64,000 nucleotides of DNA from Microbacterium sp. (GTDB lineage Bacteria > Actinomycetota > Actinomycetes > Actinomycetales > Microbacteriaceae): NCBI RefSeq assembly GCF_017305435.1, contig NZ_JAFKIP010000006.1, positions 372,001 through 436,000 of the forward strand, given 5' to 3'. Positions 51,075 to 59,954 of the stretch are shown piece after piece. The position numbers were made by a program, and so were the translations under genes. A model generated the notes under the pieces. The model saw only the letters and a list, made by a program, of their open reading frames with translations. It was not told where the DNA came from and made no database searches. Position 1 is the stretch's first letter. Each line of letters begins with the position of its first letter.

Positions 51075-51488
51075 ATGCGCACATCACCGAACCGCCTCGC
51101 CGGAACGATCTTCGGCGCGGTCTACGTCCTCGTCGGCCTGCTCGGCTTCGCCGTCACGTCGGGAGTCGGATTCGTCGCGACCGAAGGAGGCCTGCTTCTC
51201 GGGATCTTCGCGGTCAACCCACTGCACAACATCGCCCACCTCCTGATCGGCGCGGCTCTGCTCATCGCCGGGATCGCCGGTGTCCGACCGGCGAAGGCCG
51301 TCAACACGACGGTGGGGGCGGCATACCTGCTGCTCGGCATCGCCGGGTTCTTCCTCGTCGGCACGCCGGCGAACATCCTGGCCCTGAACGTGCCCGACCA
51401 CTTCCTGCACCTCGGTTCGGCCATCGTGCTGCTCGCGATCGGTCTCGGCGCAGAGCGCGCCGAGCAGCCGCGGCGGGCCGTCGCGTGA
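51075..51488 (+). CDS. DUF4383 membrane protein
   Basis: 137 residues, four membrane helices (IFGAVYVLVGLLGFAVTSG, NPLHNIAHLLIGAALLIAGIAG, VGAAYLLLGIAGFFLVG, LHLGSAIVLLAIGLG). FAVNPLHNIAHLLIGA and NVPDHFLHL are DUF4383 hallmarks. GGGAGG is 5 nt before the ATG. The GTG of the next gene overlaps its stop. Function unknown. Confidence 0.87.
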   Translation: MRTSPNRLAGTIFGAVYVLVGLLGFAVTSGVGFVATEGGLLLGIFAVNPLHNIAHLLIGAALLIAGIAGVRPAKAVNTTVGAAYLLLGIAGFFLVGTPANILALNVPDHFLHLGSAIVLLAIGLGAERAEQPRRAVA

Positions 51489-52021
51489 GTGCGGCCGCGG
51501 GGGCGGTCGCGGCGGAGCGGTCTGCGTCCTGGCGCCGCTCCTGGCTCGCCCCCGCGGCGTGGGGCGCAGGGCTCATCCTCGCGGGAATGGGCGCCGCGAG
51601 CATCGTCACCGGCGCTCTCGACGCGCGGATCGCGGGGTTCGCCGGGGTGAGCCTCGGCGTCGCGGCGCTGATCTGGGGCGGAGCGTGCCTCGCCCGCGGA
51701 CGCATCGTCGCGCCGCGCATCGCGATCGCCGGCATGATCGCCGCCCTCGTCGACCTCGGCGCTCTTCTCGCGACGACCGGAGGGCGCGCGAGCGTCGTCG
51801 CTGCGGCATCCGCGGGAGCGCTGCTGCTGGCCTGCGCCGCACTGAGCGGCGTCGAGAGTCGCCGCCGCGCCGCCCCTTCTCCGGTGCGCATCGTCCCGCT
51901 CCTCCTCGCGGCGACGCTCGTCGCCGCCCTCGGGACCCCCGCGCTCGGCGCGGTTCAGGATGCCGCGACGCTCCGCAGCGACGGAACGGTGCCGGTCATC
52001 GACCCGCACCACGGCCACTGA
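51485..52021 (+). CDS. hypothetical membrane protein
   Basis: 178 residues starting with a GTG that overlaps the DUF4383 stop (GTGA). Five hydrophobic segments can be traced (WGAGLILAGMGAASIVTGAL, FAGVSLGVAALIWGGACL, IAIAGMIAALVDLGALLAT, VVAAASAGALLLACAAL, IVPLLLAATLVAALGTPALGA), followed by a short polar tail ending in DPHHGH, which might bind metal. The family is not recognised. Coupling suggests it works with the DUF4383 protein. Confidence 0.72.
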   Translation: MSAAAGAVAAERSASWRRSWLAPAAWGAGLILAGMGAASIVTGALDARIAGFAGVSLGVAALIWGGACLARGRIVAPRIAIAGMIAALVDLGALLATTGGRASVVAAASAGALLLACAALSGVESRRRAAPSPVRIVPLLLAATLVAALGTPALGAVQDAATLRSDGTVPVIDPHHGH

Positions 52022-52046
52022 CGCCGCGGGGCGCGCGTCCGCGCGC

Positions 52047-53228
52047 TCACTCGGTGTCGACGGCGTTGGCCTTGGCGACCTCGCCGAGCCACGCCAGACT
52101 GGGCTTGGGATGGCGTTCGAACGTCTCACGATCCCAGCCGATGAGGCCGAACGTCGGGCGGTACGACCCCCACTCGTAGTTGTCCAGCAGCGACCAGTGC
52201 AGATAGCCGATGAGCGGCAGACCGCGTGCGACCTCCGCGTGCAGAGCGGCGAGCGCGCCGCGTGTGTAGTCGATGCGGCGCTGATCGTCCGCCGTCGCGA
52301 TGCCGTTCTCCGAGACGAAGACGGGGAGGCCCGTGACATCGTGCGCCAGGCGCGCCGCCTCGGCGATCGCGGGCGGGTAGTACTCCCAGCCGGTGAGGGT
52401 CTGCTCGACGTCGTCGGGCGCGGGCAGCGGCCCGTCCGCCGTGATCCTGGTGCGCGTGTAGGCCTGCACGCCGACGAAGTCGTCGCCGCGCGATGCCTCG
52501 AGGAACACCGTCTCGCGCGGGTAGGCGTATGCGCGCATGACCTCTGCGGCCCGGGTGTCGCCGGGATCGGTGTAGAACTGCTGCGGCGCGACCGGCCACC
52601 CCACGGGGCGTCCCGTCGTGCGGACGAGGTCGACGGCGCGGCGGTGCGCCGCGATGATGTGACCCGTGACGACGGGGTCGGGGTCGGGCAGGGCCCCCGC
52701 CTGGATCTGCTGGTTGCCCTCCTTGCCCGCGAAGATCATCGCGAGGATGTTCGGCTCGTTGATCGTGAAGACGTGCGACGCCGTGTCGAGCAGCGGCAGC
52801 ACGATCTCGGTGAAGCGTGCGAATCGCTCGACGGATGCCGGGTTCCGCCAGCCTCCGTCGTCGGCGAACCACCGCGGCGTCGTGAAGTGGTAGATCGTGA
52901 TCGCGGGCTGCACGCCGAACTCGTGGCAGCAGTCGATGACGCGGCGGTAGTGGTCGAGCGCCGCGCGCGAGACCATCCCCTCCGCCGGCTCGATGCGTGA
53001 CCATTCGAGCGAGAACCGGTAGGTGTTCAAGCCGGACGCGGCGAGCAGCGCGATGTCCTCGCGATAGCGGTGGTAGCTGTCCGCGGCATCCCCGGAAGGC
53101 TCGGGGATGTCGCTGCCGGGCGCGACTTCGCGCGGCCACCAGTCGCTGTTGACGTTTCCCCCCTCGATCTGGTGCCCGGCGGTCGCCGCGCCCCAGAGGA
53201 ATCCGTCGGGGAAGGTCAGCTGGGTCAT
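52047..53228 (-). CDS. glycoside hydrolase family 1 beta-glucosidase
   Basis: 393 residues, somewhat shorter than the usual 440-470. FPDGFLWGAATAGHQIEGGN is the GH1 start, RFSLEWSRIEP follows, the acid/base Glu is in FTINEPN (about residue 160) and the nucleophile Glu in PVFVSENGIA (about 310), with YLHWSLLDNYEW near the end. It has no signal peptide and acts in the cytoplasm on imported beta-linked disaccharides. It is the last gene of the leftward ABC operon under the TetR-type regulator. Confidence 0.93.
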   Translation of the reverse strand: MTQLTFPDGFLWGAATAGHQIEGGNVNSDWWPREVAPGSDIPEPSGDAADSYHRYREDIALLAASGLNTYRFSLEWSRIEPAEGMVSRAALDHYRRVIDCCHEFGVQPAITIYHFTTPRWFADDGGWRNPASVERFARFTEIVLPLLDTASHVFTINEPNILAMIFAGKEGNQQIQAGALPDPDPVVTGHIIAAHRRAVDLVRTTGRPVGWPVAPQQFYTDPGDTRAAEVMRAYAYPRETVFLEASRGDDFVGVQAYTRTRITADGPLPAPDDVEQTLTGWEYYPPAIAEAARLAHDVTGLPVFVSENGIATADDQRRIDYTRGALAALHAEVARGLPLIGYLHWSLLDNYEWGSYRPTFGLIGWDRETFERHPKPSLAWLGEVAKANAVDTE

Positions 53229-53250
53229 GAGAACGGGTCCTTGTCTGAGC

Positions 53251-54096
53251 TCACTTGAGCCCGGTCATGGCGATCCCCTGCACGAAGTAGCGCTGGAGGA
53301 ACAGGAACAGGATGAGGATCGGGGTGACGACGAGCACGGAACCTGCCATGAGCAGGCCGTAGTAGGTGCCGTTGGAACCGACCGAATAGAGCGAGAGCGC
53401 GACCGGGAGGGTGTACATCTTCTCGGTCTGCGCGACCACCAGCGGCCAGAGGAAGTTGTTCCACGAGCCGAGGAAGGTGAGGATCGCGAGGGTCGCGATC
53501 GCCGGTCCGCACTGCGGCAGCACGATGCGGGTGAAGATGCGGAACTCCCCCGCCCCGTCGATGCGCGCCGCCTCCAGCAGCGCGTCGGGGACGCCCATGA
53601 TGAACTGCCGCATGAGGAAGACGCCGAGCGGACCCGCGAGGAAGGGCAGGATGAGCGCGGGGTAGGTGTTCACGAGCCCCATGTTCGCCACGAGGACGAA
53701 CATCGGAACGAGCGTCACGACGCCCGGCACCATCAGCGTCAGCAGCACGAGCCCGAACAGCGCCTTCTTCCCCGGGAAGTCGAGCTTGGCGAGCGCATAG
53801 GCGACCATCGAGCAGAACACGATGTTCCCGATGACCACCGCGACGGCGACCACGACGGAGTTGACGAAGAACTGTCCGTAGTCCAGCTGCGTGAGCCAGC
53901 GCGAGTAGTTGTCGAGCGTGGCCTGCTCGGGCCACCACGTGATCGGCCGCTGCAGGAGCTCGCCCTGCGTCTTGAAGCTGCCCAGCAGCATCCAGATGAA
54001 GGGCATCAGGGTCAGGATGAGCCCGATCGTGAGGGCGAGGTAGGTCGCGCCGCGCGACCATTCGATGCGTCGGCGCGGACGGGTGATGGTCGTCAT
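53251..54096 (-). CDS. carbohydrate ABC transporter permease (MalG type)
   Basis: 281 residues. Six membrane segments, EAA loop PDALLEAARIDGAGEFRIFTRIVLPQCGP, and C-terminus RYFVQGIAMTGLK. It begins 1 bp after the partner permease stop. Together with 54098-55027 and the binding protein it forms the importer that delivers substrate for the GH1 enzyme. Confidence 0.92.
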   Translation of the reverse strand: MTTITRPRRRIEWSRGATYLALTIGLILTLMPFIWMLLGSFKTQGELLQRPITWWPEQATLDNYSRWLTQLDYGQFFVNSVVVAVAVVIGNIVFCSMVAYALAKLDFPGKKALFGLVLLTLMVPGVVTLVPMFVLVANMGLVNTYPALILPFLAGPLGVFLMRQFIMGVPDALLEAARIDGAGEFRIFTRIVLPQCGPAIATLAILTFLGSWNNFLWPLVVAQTEKMYTLPVALSLYSVGSNGTYYGLLMAGSVLVVTPILILFLFLQRYFVQGIAMTGLK

Positions 54097-54097
54097 G

Positions 54098-55027
54098 TCA
54101 GTTGTCCTTCGAACGCAGCAGCCGGAACTGCACCGCCGACAGCGCCGCGATGAACGCGAAGAGCACGTACGCGGCTGCGGATGCCAGCGAGTAGTCGCCG
54201 TAGCCGAACTGGCTGTAGACGTAGTAGCTGATCGTGAGGGTCGAGTTCAGCGGGCCGCCCTGCGTCATCACGAAGGGCTCCTCGAACACCTGCAGGAAGC
54301 CGACCGAGAGGAGCACCGCGCCGAGCAGGAGCGTCGGACGCATGAGCGGCAGTGTGATGCCGCTGAAGCGGCGCCAGGTGCCGGCTCCGTCGACCTCGGC
54401 GGCTTCGTACAGCTCCCGCGGGATCGCCTGCAGGCCCGCGAGGAAGATGATCATGAGCGTCCCCATGTTGCGCCACACCGCCATCGCGATGATCGACGGC
54501 ATCGCCCATACCGGGTCGTTGAGCCAGTCCGGCCCGTCGATGCCGACCCAGGCCAGCACGGTGTTCATGAGGCCCGAGTCCTGCAGGATGAAGCGCCACA
54601 CGACGGCGACCGCGACGATCGAGGTCACGACCGGCGTGTAGTACCCGACCCGGAAGACCGCGCGGAACCGGTCGATGCCCGAGTTGAGCGCGACGGCGAG
54701 CACGAGGCCGGCGGCCATCGTCAGCGGGATGCCGACGATGACGAAGTAGAACGTGTTGACGATCGAGCGGAGGAAGAGCTCGTCCTGGAAGAGCGCGACG
54801 AAGTTGTCGAACGCGATGAAGTTGACGGCGAAGGGCGAACGCAGGTCCTTCACGCCGAGGTCGGTGAACGACATCGCGAACGAGCCGAGCAGTGGGCCGA
54901 GCATGAACACCGCGAAGATCGCGACGAACGGCACGGCGAACAGCCAGGCGATGAGGGCGGTGCGCCGCCGCTGGGCACGGAAGCCCGAGGCGGCGGCTCT
55001 CGCCCGCCCAGCGGCGGCGACGGTCAT
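54098..55027 (-). CDS. carbohydrate ABC transporter permease (MalF type)
   Basis: 309 residues from ATG 55027. Membrane helices from LIAWLFAVPFVAIFAVFMLGPLLG onward; EAA loop PRELYEAAEVDGAGTWRRFSGITLPLMRP. It starts only 5 bp after the binding-protein stop, so unlike the other two ABC operons there is no room for an intercistronic hairpin. Confidence 0.92.
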   Translation of the reverse strand: MTVAAAGRARAAASGFRAQRRRTALIAWLFAVPFVAIFAVFMLGPLLGSFAMSFTDLGVKDLRSPFAVNFIAFDNFVALFQDELFLRSIVNTFYFVIVGIPLTMAAGLVLAVALNSGIDRFRAVFRVGYYTPVVTSIVAVAVVWRFILQDSGLMNTVLAWVGIDGPDWLNDPVWAMPSIIAMAVWRNMGTLMIIFLAGLQAIPRELYEAAEVDGAGTWRRFSGITLPLMRPTLLLGAVLLSVGFLQVFEEPFVMTQGGPLNSTLTISYYVYSQFGYGDYSLASAAAYVLFAFIAALSAVQFRLLRSKDN

Positions 55028-55032
55028 CGGGG

Positions 55033-56319
55033 TTACCAGCCCGTCCCGAGGGAGGCCGCCTTCGCCTCGATCGCGGAGGCCGCATCCTCGGCGCTCGCGC
55101 CGTTCGCGACCTTCTCCGCCTCGGTCTCGATGAACGCCGAGAGCTGGTCCCAGCTGGGAACGGACGGCGGCGCCCACGTGTTCTGGAGCTGGTCGCTGAG
55201 CACCGAGAGACGCGGGTCGTCGGCGAAGGCGCTGCCGCTGAGCACGGAGCTGACGGCGGGGAGGTCGCTCGTCTCGTCGAACCAGGCCTGCTGGGTCTTC
55301 GCCTCGGACAGCCAGCGCACGAACTTCCACGCGCCATCGGCGTTCTTGGCGTCGCTGAAGACGCCGAGGTGGCCGCCGCCGAGGTAGGAGTCGTTGTTCG
55401 CGGAGCCCGCCGGGACCGGGACGGTGGCGACGTTCTGCGCGACCCAGTCGGCATCCTTCATGTCCGCCAGCACGGAGACCATCCACGGTCCCGAGATGAA
55501 TGCGGGGTTCGATCCGTCGACGAAGGCCGCGGTCTGCGAATCGCCGTAGCCGGACGTCGGCGCGAGGCCACCCGTGAAGAACGAGCCGTAGTACTCCAGC
55601 GCGTCCACGAGGGCGTCGTGATCCCACGCGTACGCATCGCCGGCGGCGTTGAGCACCGCGCCGCCCGCCTGCGCGTAGAACGGCATGATGACCTGAGTGG
55701 AGTCCTCGGCATCCCCCATCGGCAACTGGATGCCGTAGGTCGCCCCCGCGGACTGGAAGCCCTTGGCGAACGCGGTCAGGTCATCCCACGTCGTCGGCGC
55801 CGCAAGGCCGGCGGCCTTGGCGAGGTCGCTGCGGTAGTAGAGCACGCGCGTCTCGACGTACCACGGAACGGCGTACGAGACCCCGTCGACGACGACCGAC
55901 TCGGCGGCGGTCGGGTTCATCGTGCTCTCGTCGACGACGCCGTCGGGGACGGCGGCCAGGCCGCCCGCGGCGACCATGGAGGGCAGGAACGAGGACCCGA
56001 TCATGATGGCGTCCGGCACGGTGCCCGCCGCGACTGCCGTCTGGTACTTCGTCATGACGTCGGCCCAGGGGATCGTCGTCACACTGACCTTCGCGTCGGG
56101 GTTGTCCTTCGTGAAGGCGGCCGAGAAGTCGCTCAGGTGCTCGCCTTCTTCGCCCATCGCCCAGATCGTGATCTCACCGGTCGCCGGACCGTCATCGATC
56201 GTCGTGGCGGCACCACTGCCGCTCGTCGCCGCATCGTCAGCGCGGCCGCAGCCGGCCAACGTCAGCAGTCCGATGACGCCGATCGCGCCGACCGCCAGTG
56301 CTTTACGCCCCATTCCCAT
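55033..56319 (-). CDS. extracellular solute-binding lipoprotein of sugar ABC transporter
   Basis: 428 residues from ATG 56319, with GAGGAGGA at good spacing. Lipoprotein signal MGMGRKALAVGAIGVIGLLT then LAGC lipobox. Solute-binding fold: ITIWAMGEEGEHLSDFSAAFTKDNPDAKVSVTTIPW, VPWYVETRVLYYRSDLAKAAG and ADWVAQNVATVPVPAG. It is the first gene of the beta-glucoside operon. Cellobiose or another beta-glucoside is the expected ligand because a GH1 enzyme ends the operon. Confidence 0.92.
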   Translation of the reverse strand: MGMGRKALAVGAIGVIGLLTLAGCGRADDAATSGSGAATTIDDGPATGEITIWAMGEEGEHLSDFSAAFTKDNPDAKVSVTTIPWADVMTKYQTAVAAGTVPDAIMIGSSFLPSMVAAGGLAAVPDGVVDESTMNPTAAESVVVDGVSYAVPWYVETRVLYYRSDLAKAAGLAAPTTWDDLTAFAKGFQSAGATYGIQLPMGDAEDSTQVIMPFYAQAGGAVLNAAGDAYAWDHDALVDALEYYGSFFTGGLAPTSGYGDSQTAAFVDGSNPAFISGPWMVSVLADMKDADWVAQNVATVPVPAGSANNDSYLGGGHLGVFSDAKNADGAWKFVRWLSEAKTQQAWFDETSDLPAVSSVLSGSAFADDPRLSVLSDQLQNTWAPPSVPSWDQLSAFIETEAEKVANGASAEDAASAIEAKAASLGTGW

Positions 56320-56361
56320 GGGTCTCCTCCTCGTCGAGTTCGGGGCTGCGCCCCAGTGCCA

Positions 56362-56393
56362 AACAAACCTTGCGATTGCTCGCTTAGTTTGTT
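56362..56393. promoter_or_regulatory. operator of the TetR-type regulator (32-bp inverted repeat)
   Basis: Left arm AACAAACCTTGCGA and right arm TCGCTTAGTTTGTT match at 11 of 14 positions, with a 4-bp centre. It lies in the gap between the binding-protein gene and the divergent TetR gene. A plus-strand TTGCTC-17-TAGACT promoter for the regulator overlaps it, so bound repressor would block at least its own synthesis and probably both genes. Confidence 0.7.
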
Positions 56394-56413
56394 CACCATA
56401 GACTGTGGGCACC

Positions 56414-57037
56414 ATGGATCGCAACCACACTCCCCCGGCCGACAAGGTCGATCTGCGCCGCGTGCGCGGTGATCGACGACGCGAGGCGATCCTCGAGACA
56501 GCCGTCGAGGTCTTCGGCGAACAGGGGTTCCGCGGCACCTCACTGCGCGAGGTCGCGCGACGCGTCGGCATCTCGGACGCGGGTCTGCTGCACCACTTCG
56601 GATCGAAGGTCGGCCTCCTCGCGGCGACGATCGCCGAACGAGACGAACTCGACCGCGTGCGCCGCGAGGAGGCCGAGGCGGCGGGCGCCACGTTCGTGGA
56701 CACCATGCGCACGCAAGTCGAGCGCAATGCGCAGTCCCCCGGCCTCGTGGCCCTCCACGTCGTCCTCTCCGCCGAGGCGACCGATCCGCAGCATCCGGCG
56801 CACGAGTCCTTCCAGGAGCGCTATCGGCAGATCCGCCACCAGGACGACGAGTCCTTCACCCGGCTGCAGGAAGCGGGCCGCCTGCGGGCCGATCTCGACC
56901 CGCAGCGCGTCGGCCAGCTGGTCACCGCGATGATGGACGGCCTGCAGCTGCAGTGGCTGCTCGACCCCGAGCAGGTCGACATGGTCGGGCTGTTCGAGGA
57001 CTTCCTCCGGCTGCTCGAGATCGACCCGGCGGACTGA
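56414..57037 (+). CDS. TetR/AcrR family transcriptional regulator
   Basis: 207 residues from ATG 56414 (a GTG lies 9 bp upstream). TetR HTH: REAILETAVEVFGEQGFRGTSLREVARRVGISDAGLLHHFGSK. The C-terminal ligand domain is helical (HVVLSAEATDPQHPAHESFQERY; QLVTAMMDGLQLQWLLDPEQVDMV), of the kind often seen beside sugar operons in Actinobacteria. The predicted promoter puts the transcript start within a few bases of the ATG, so the mRNA may be leaderless. It should repress the divergent beta-glucoside operon. Confidence 0.9.
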   Translation: MDRNHTPPADKVDLRRVRGDRRREAILETAVEVFGEQGFRGTSLREVARRVGISDAGLLHHFGSKVGLLAATIAERDELDRVRREEAEAAGATFVDTMRTQVERNAQSPGLVALHVVLSAEATDPQHPAHESFQERYRQIRHQDDESFTRLQEAGRLRADLDPQRVGQLVTAMMDGLQLQWLLDPEQVDMVGLFEDFLRLLEIDPAD

Positions 57038-57083
57038 TCGGGCGCGGTTCGGGCGGGTCGGGCCGGCTTTCGCAGGCGCAGCC

Positions 57084-58298
57084 TCAGTTGCCCGGGCCGC
57101 CCATGCCGCCCATCCCCGACGCCGCCTGCTGGGTGACGCTGTTCGCGTAGTCGTCTGTGGGGTCGCGGTAGATGGTGTGCACGTGGCCCCAGCCCGATGT
57201 CGAGACCCCCGCGACATCGGCACCCGCCGAGCCCTGCTGAGCCTGGAGGGCGATGTAGACGTTCGGACCCGAGATCGAGAACGAGATCCCGTCGCCGGTG
57301 GAAATGTCGTAGACGGTCGCGCCGGACCAGGCGATGACGGTCTCGTCGAGGGTCGCCTCGATCTTCGCGAGCGCCGCGGCATTGGTCTCGTCGTCGGCCA
57401 TGCCGGCCCAGTTCGCGATGAGAGCGAGCAGCAGCTGCTGCTGCTCCGCCGTGAGATCGGCGCCGGTGAGACCCGAGCCGCTCGGGTAGTCGCACGTGTC
57501 CCCGGGGGCGCACATCGTGACCTCACCGGAGGTCAGGGTCGCCTGCTGTTCGGCGGTGAGGCTGTCGAAGAACGCGAACGCATCGGTGTAGATGCCGTCG
57601 AACGGCTGCACCTGCTGACCGTCGGCGTTCGTGTAGACGGCGGGCTGCACGCCGAGGTGCGTCGGGGCGAACGTGATGGCGTTCGCGGTGCCGTTCAGAT
57701 CGGCGTTGATACCGAGGTGGTGCCCCCCGAACTGCACCGACCAGGCATCCGTATCGGACGGGTCGCCGAAGAACGCGATGTAGTACTGCCCGAGCGAGGA
57801 CTCGGTGCTCGAGCTGTTCTCGTGCAGGTACTCGTCACCGCCCATGATGCCGACGACCGTCGCATACGCCTCGTCGCTCAGCAGCGACTCGAGCACGGCG
57901 AGCGCCGCCGTCTGCTGCTCGTCGGTGAGATCGCTCAGGTTCAGGCCCGCGCGCTGCACGAACGTCACGGGGAAGTTCGACCACGACGTCGTCTTCGTCT
58001 CGTCGTCGTACGCGTACAGCACGGCCTGGCGCTGCTCGTCGGTGAGGGTCGCGAGGAACGCCTCCGCCGCCGCGGTCGTGTCGGCGATGGTGGATGCCGT
58101 CGTGGAGCCGGTCGACGCGGCGACGGTGGTCGATGACGTGACCGTCGCGGATGGGGTGACGGTCGAGACGGATGCCGATGTAGTGGCGCAGCCGGCGAGG
58201 CTCAGACCCGCGGTGAGCAGCAGGGCGGCGCCGAAGGCGACGGTCGTGCGCGTCCGCGGGCGTGAAGAGGGCGTGTGCCGGGTCGTGTCGTCGGTCAT
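57084..58298 (-). CDS. DUF3500 lipoprotein
   Basis: 404 residues from ATG 58298. Signal peptide with lipobox LAGC (TVAFGAALLLTAGLSLAGC), then a long Ser/Thr linker. The mature part has DUF3500 features: FLATLTDEQRQAVLYAYDDETKTTSWSNFPV, LGQYYIAFFGDPSDTDAWSVQFGGHHLGIN, and FAPTHLGVQPA, with a repeated LTDEQ/LTAEQQ helix. The C-terminus is Gly/Met rich (GMGGMGGPGN). The HHLGIN histidines may bind metal. Molecular function of DUF3500 is unknown. It stands as a single gene. Confidence 0.85.
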   Translation of the reverse strand: MTDDTTRHTPSSRPRTRTTVAFGAALLLTAGLSLAGCATTSASVSTVTPSATVTSSTTVAASTGSTTASTIADTTAAAEAFLATLTDEQRQAVLYAYDDETKTTSWSNFPVTFVQRAGLNLSDLTDEQQTAALAVLESLLSDEAYATVVGIMGGDEYLHENSSSTESSLGQYYIAFFGDPSDTDAWSVQFGGHHLGINADLNGTANAITFAPTHLGVQPAVYTNADGQQVQPFDGIYTDAFAFFDSLTAEQQATLTSGEVTMCAPGDTCDYPSGSGLTGADLTAEQQQLLLALIANWAGMADDETNAAALAKIEATLDETVIAWSGATVYDISTGDGISFSISGPNVYIALQAQQGSAGADVAGVSTSGWGHVHTIYRDPTDDYANSVTQQAASGMGGMGGPGN

Positions 58299-58385
58299 GT
58301 CCACGACGGTAGGTCTCCGGTCGAGGCGGACTCTCGGCGCCTCGTCTGTGCTTCCTATGAAGCACGCGGCGCCCTCGTCGTCGCC

Positions 58386-59843
58386 TCAGTGCTCGTCGAC
58401 GTCGCGTGAGCTCGTCAGCGTGACGGCGCCGAGACCGGCGATGATTCCGACCGCGACCGCGAGAACGGTGAACAGCACCTGCTCGCCGTGGAAGTACGAC
58501 GCGACGAGGCCGGGCGACCACACTCCGTTCGGGAGCACCGTGGTGACCATGACCGCGATGGGGGTTCCGACGACGGCGGTGCCGAGGCTCGTGCCGACCT
58601 CCTGCGCGGTGTCGTTCAGCGCGGCCCCCATCGAGGTGCGGTTCTCGGGCAGCGCCCCGACGAGGGCGACGGCGCAGATCGTCATGACCGTGCGCAGGCC
58701 GATCGTCATGACGACCATGGCGACGGCGATCGCGAGGTAGTTCACCTCGACCGCCCACGCCATGAGGCCGAGCCCCGCCGCGAGGAGGGCCGCGCCCACG
58801 AGGCACGCGATGCGCTGGCCGCAGCGGCGCACGAGCGCTTCCGTGAGCGGCGTCGCGAGGAGCATCGTCGCGATCAGCGGCAGGTTCGCGAGGCCCGCGA
58901 GCATCGGACTCCATCCCCACGCGTACTGGAAGTGCAGCACGAGCGCGAACATGACTCCGGCCATCGCGATCGAGGTGCCGATCTGCGCGATCGTCGCTCC
59001 GCGCACGGTTCCGCTGCGGAACAGCGCGAGATCGAGCATGGGCGCCGCGGCGCGGCGCTCACGCACGATGAAGCCGATGACGGATGCCACGGCGCCGACG
59101 ATGACCGCGATCGTCAGCGGCGCGCCCCATCCGAACTGCACCCCCGCGGTGAGCGCGTAGCAGGCGAGCCCGATCGCGAGGATGCTCAGGGCGGCTCCGG
59201 GCAGGTCGAGACGATCCTTCGTGAGTCCGTCCGCGGCATCCGCCGGCACACCGAAGTGGACGCCGAGGCAGGCGATGAGCGCGATCGGGGCATTGACGAT
59301 GAGCAGCCACTGCCAGGGGAGGTGCGCGAGCACCGTTCCGCCCAGGAGCGGACCGAGCACGAAGCCGGACATGCCGACCACCATCATGAGGGTGATGGCG
59401 CGCATGCGCAGCGTGTCGTCCTCGAACAGCCGGAAGACGAGCGAGTTGGTGATGGGGGCCATCGCCGCCGCGGCGATGCCGAGGGCGGCGCGCAACGCGA
59501 TGAGCTCGACGGTCGAGCCGACGAGGATGACGCCTAGGCTCAGGATGCCGAAGAGGGCGAGCCCCACCTGGAGGACGCGACGTCGGCCGAATCGGTCGGC
59601 GATGGACCCGGCGGTCAGCAGCAGGCCGCCGAACGTGAGCGAGTACGCGCCGGTGACCCACTGCAGCGACATCGTGTCGCCGCCCAGATCACGGCCGATC
59701 GTCGGCAGAGCGATCGAGAGCAGCGTGTTGTCGACCATCTCGACGAAGAAGGCGAGGCACAGCGCGGCGAGCGGCATCCATGCGGCCTTCATCGAAGTGT
59801 ACGTGCGGGTCACTGTGCGGGATGCCGCGGTCTGAGTGCTCAT
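58386..59843 (-). CDS. MFS drug transporter, DHA2 (14-helix) family
   Basis: 485 residues. LAFFVEMVDNTLLSIALPTIGRDLGG is the DHA2 motif D1 region, GSIADRFGRRRVL is motif A, and GFVLGPLLGGTVLAHLPWQWLLIVNAPI is motif C of drug antiporters. The length and helix count fit 14 membrane segments. It exports hydrophobic or cationic toxic compounds with proton antiport. AGGAG is 6 nt before ATG 59843. A divergent TetR-type regulator and a triple operator lie directly upstream. Confidence 0.92.
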   Translation of the reverse strand: MSTQTAASRTVTRTYTSMKAAWMPLAALCLAFFVEMVDNTLLSIALPTIGRDLGGDTMSLQWVTGAYSLTFGGLLLTAGSIADRFGRRRVLQVGLALFGILSLGVILVGSTVELIALRAALGIAAAAMAPITNSLVFRLFEDDTLRMRAITLMMVVGMSGFVLGPLLGGTVLAHLPWQWLLIVNAPIALIACLGVHFGVPADAADGLTKDRLDLPGAALSILAIGLACYALTAGVQFGWGAPLTIAVIVGAVASVIGFIVRERRAAAPMLDLALFRSGTVRGATIAQIGTSIAMAGVMFALVLHFQYAWGWSPMLAGLANLPLIATMLLATPLTEALVRRCGQRIACLVGAALLAAGLGLMAWAVEVNYLAIAVAMVVMTIGLRTVMTICAVALVGALPENRTSMGAALNDTAQEVGTSLGTAVVGTPIAVMVTTVLPNGVWSPGLVASYFHGEQVLFTVLAVAVGIIAGLGAVTLTSSRDVDEH

Positions 59844-59864
59844 GTGTGTCTCCTTTCAAGTCTC

Positions 59865-59913
59865 GAACGGCGTTCGATCATCGAACATCGTTCTATACGA
59901 TAGAACAGTGTTC
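59865..59913. promoter_or_regulatory. triple GAACNNNGTTC operator array
   Basis: Three 11-bp inverted repeats occur at 59865-59875, 59883-59893 and 59903-59913 with centres 18 and 20 bp apart. They read GAACGGCGTTC, GAACATCGTTC and GAACAGTGTTC. The second and third also form a larger 35-bp near-palindrome centred on ACG. The array lies between the MFS gene and its TetR-type regulator. Confidence 0.75.
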
Positions 59914-59954
59914 GAGAAAGCGCAACACGACGCCAGCTGTGATGGGATGAAACC

